In this document: one piece after another, positions 63,645-64,000 of the stretch
How positions within the stretch are numbered: position 1 is the stretch's first letter
Layout of the letters: the number at the start of each line of letters is the position of its first letter
Origin: Macellibacteroides fermentans
Lineage (GTDB): Bacteria; Bacteroidota; Bacteroidia; Bacteroidales; Tannerellaceae
NCBI RefSeq assembly: GCF_013409575.1
Contig: NZ_JACCCY010000004.1
Span: 124,001-188,000 of the forward strand
Length of the DNA: 64,000 nucleotides
Direction: 5' to 3'
Program-made: the position numbers and the translations under genes
Notes under the pieces: model-generated
Told to the model about the DNA's origin: nothing
Database searches by the model: none
Seen by the model: only the letters and a program-made list of their open reading frames with translations

Positions 63645-64000
63645 ATCGTTTCTTCTTATCAAGAATCTTTACCATTTTGTAGTTGCAGGCGAAACGTGCA
63701 TGTTCAATAAATTGATCTTGAATCATAGGAATTTCGCCCAATCCTCTTAAATTGGTATTTACCCTGAATCCCTCTTTTTCAAGTGCACTTTTCCATTCGG
63801 TATCAATATCATTAACGGCATGGTCGCCGGCAACAAACATAAAAGGAACCAGCGTAACTTGTTTATTCTGATCAGATTTTAGCCGACGTAATACCGTTTC
63901 AAACGAAGGATAACCCTCTATTGTGCCTATATGCATCTGGCTAAATCCTTTATCCTTCAACATATAGTCTAACATGGCATAGCATGCTGTTGCCGGAGTA
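63625..64000 (-). CDS. cbiK: Sirohydrochlorin cobaltochelatase CbiK, start beyond the window
   Basis: The frame is open to the right edge; codons upstream of the internal ATG at 63975 read T-P-A-T-A-C-Y-A without a stop. The visible C-terminal part shows HIGTIEGYPSFETVLRRL and VTLVPFMFVAGDHAVNDI, with the metal-binding histidine of the CbiK/HemH-like chelatase fold. CbiK inserts cobalt into sirohydrochlorin at the start of the anaerobic (cobalt-early) pathway. Its end overlaps the PepSY gene. N-terminal half is outside the window. Confidence 0.9.
   Translation of the reverse strand, partial: TPATACYAMLDYMLKDKGFSQMHIGTIEGYPSFETVLRRLKSDQNKQVTLVPFMFVAGDHAVNDIDTEWKSALEKEGFRVNTNLRGLGEIPMIQDQFIEHARFACNYKMVKILDKKKRYANEGN

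Overview
This window looks like a chromosomal segment from an obligately anaerobic Bacteroidales bacterium, probably close to Parabacteroides/Tannerellaceae. The basis is the nusA-infB-cvpA-sufBCD gene order, HU-like and PCMD-type proteins, TAnnTTTG-type promoter elements, a SusA-like GH13 enzyme, and corrin-ring biosynthesis by fused anaerobic-type Cbi/Cob enzymes. The genus is an inference.

Left part (1-24.3 kb) is mostly core genome. It holds nusA (cut by the window edge), infB, a CvpA-like protein and sufB-sufC-sufD on the + strand. A secreted GH13 enzyme follows on the minus strand, then sufS-rnhB (+). These converge on a minus-strand run transcribed in the order gyrB, a glutamine-amidotransferase/dipeptidase fusion, an M28 peptidase and sufE. 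Next come two identical tRNA-Glu genes flanking rpsT, a DUF2721 protein, recO, tRNA-Arg(CCT), cobI, a BtuFCD-like importer and an HU-like DNA-binding protein.

Middle part (24.4-40.6 kb) is a complete type I BREX anti-phage locus: brxA, brxB, brxC, pglX, pglZ, brxL. Between pglX and pglZ sits an AT-rich three-gene cassette: a DUF262 protein, an OLD/DUF3696-like ATPase that overlaps it, and an unrecognised protein. The last 45-50 residues of that third protein resemble the catalytic tail of colicin E3-like ribonuclease toxins. Two palindromes lie upstream of brxA. This nested cassette is the strongest candidate for an under-described system in the window.

Right of BREX (40.6-50.3 kb) is a plastic zone. 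It contains a lipoprotein, an IS3-family element abutting an IS21-type istA remnant, four small AT-rich unknown genes, an intact IS21-family element with a candidate 6-bp target duplication, relic repeat pairs, a lipoprotein, a CsbD-like gene and a decayed PCMD-domain gene.

From 50.3 kb the window returns to metabolism. A TPP riboswitch with a terminator precedes thiM-thiE-tenA-thiD. Then come a ClbS/DfsB-like protein, a Nudix hydrolase and two exported proteins. A minus-strand corrin operon runs cbiK (cut by the right edge), a PepSY-TM protein, cobJ-cbiC, cbiET, cbiG-cobM and cobK-cbiD. Together with cobI at 19.6 kb, the window encodes most steps from sirohydrochlorin to cobyrinate, with eight activities packed into four fused polypeptides.
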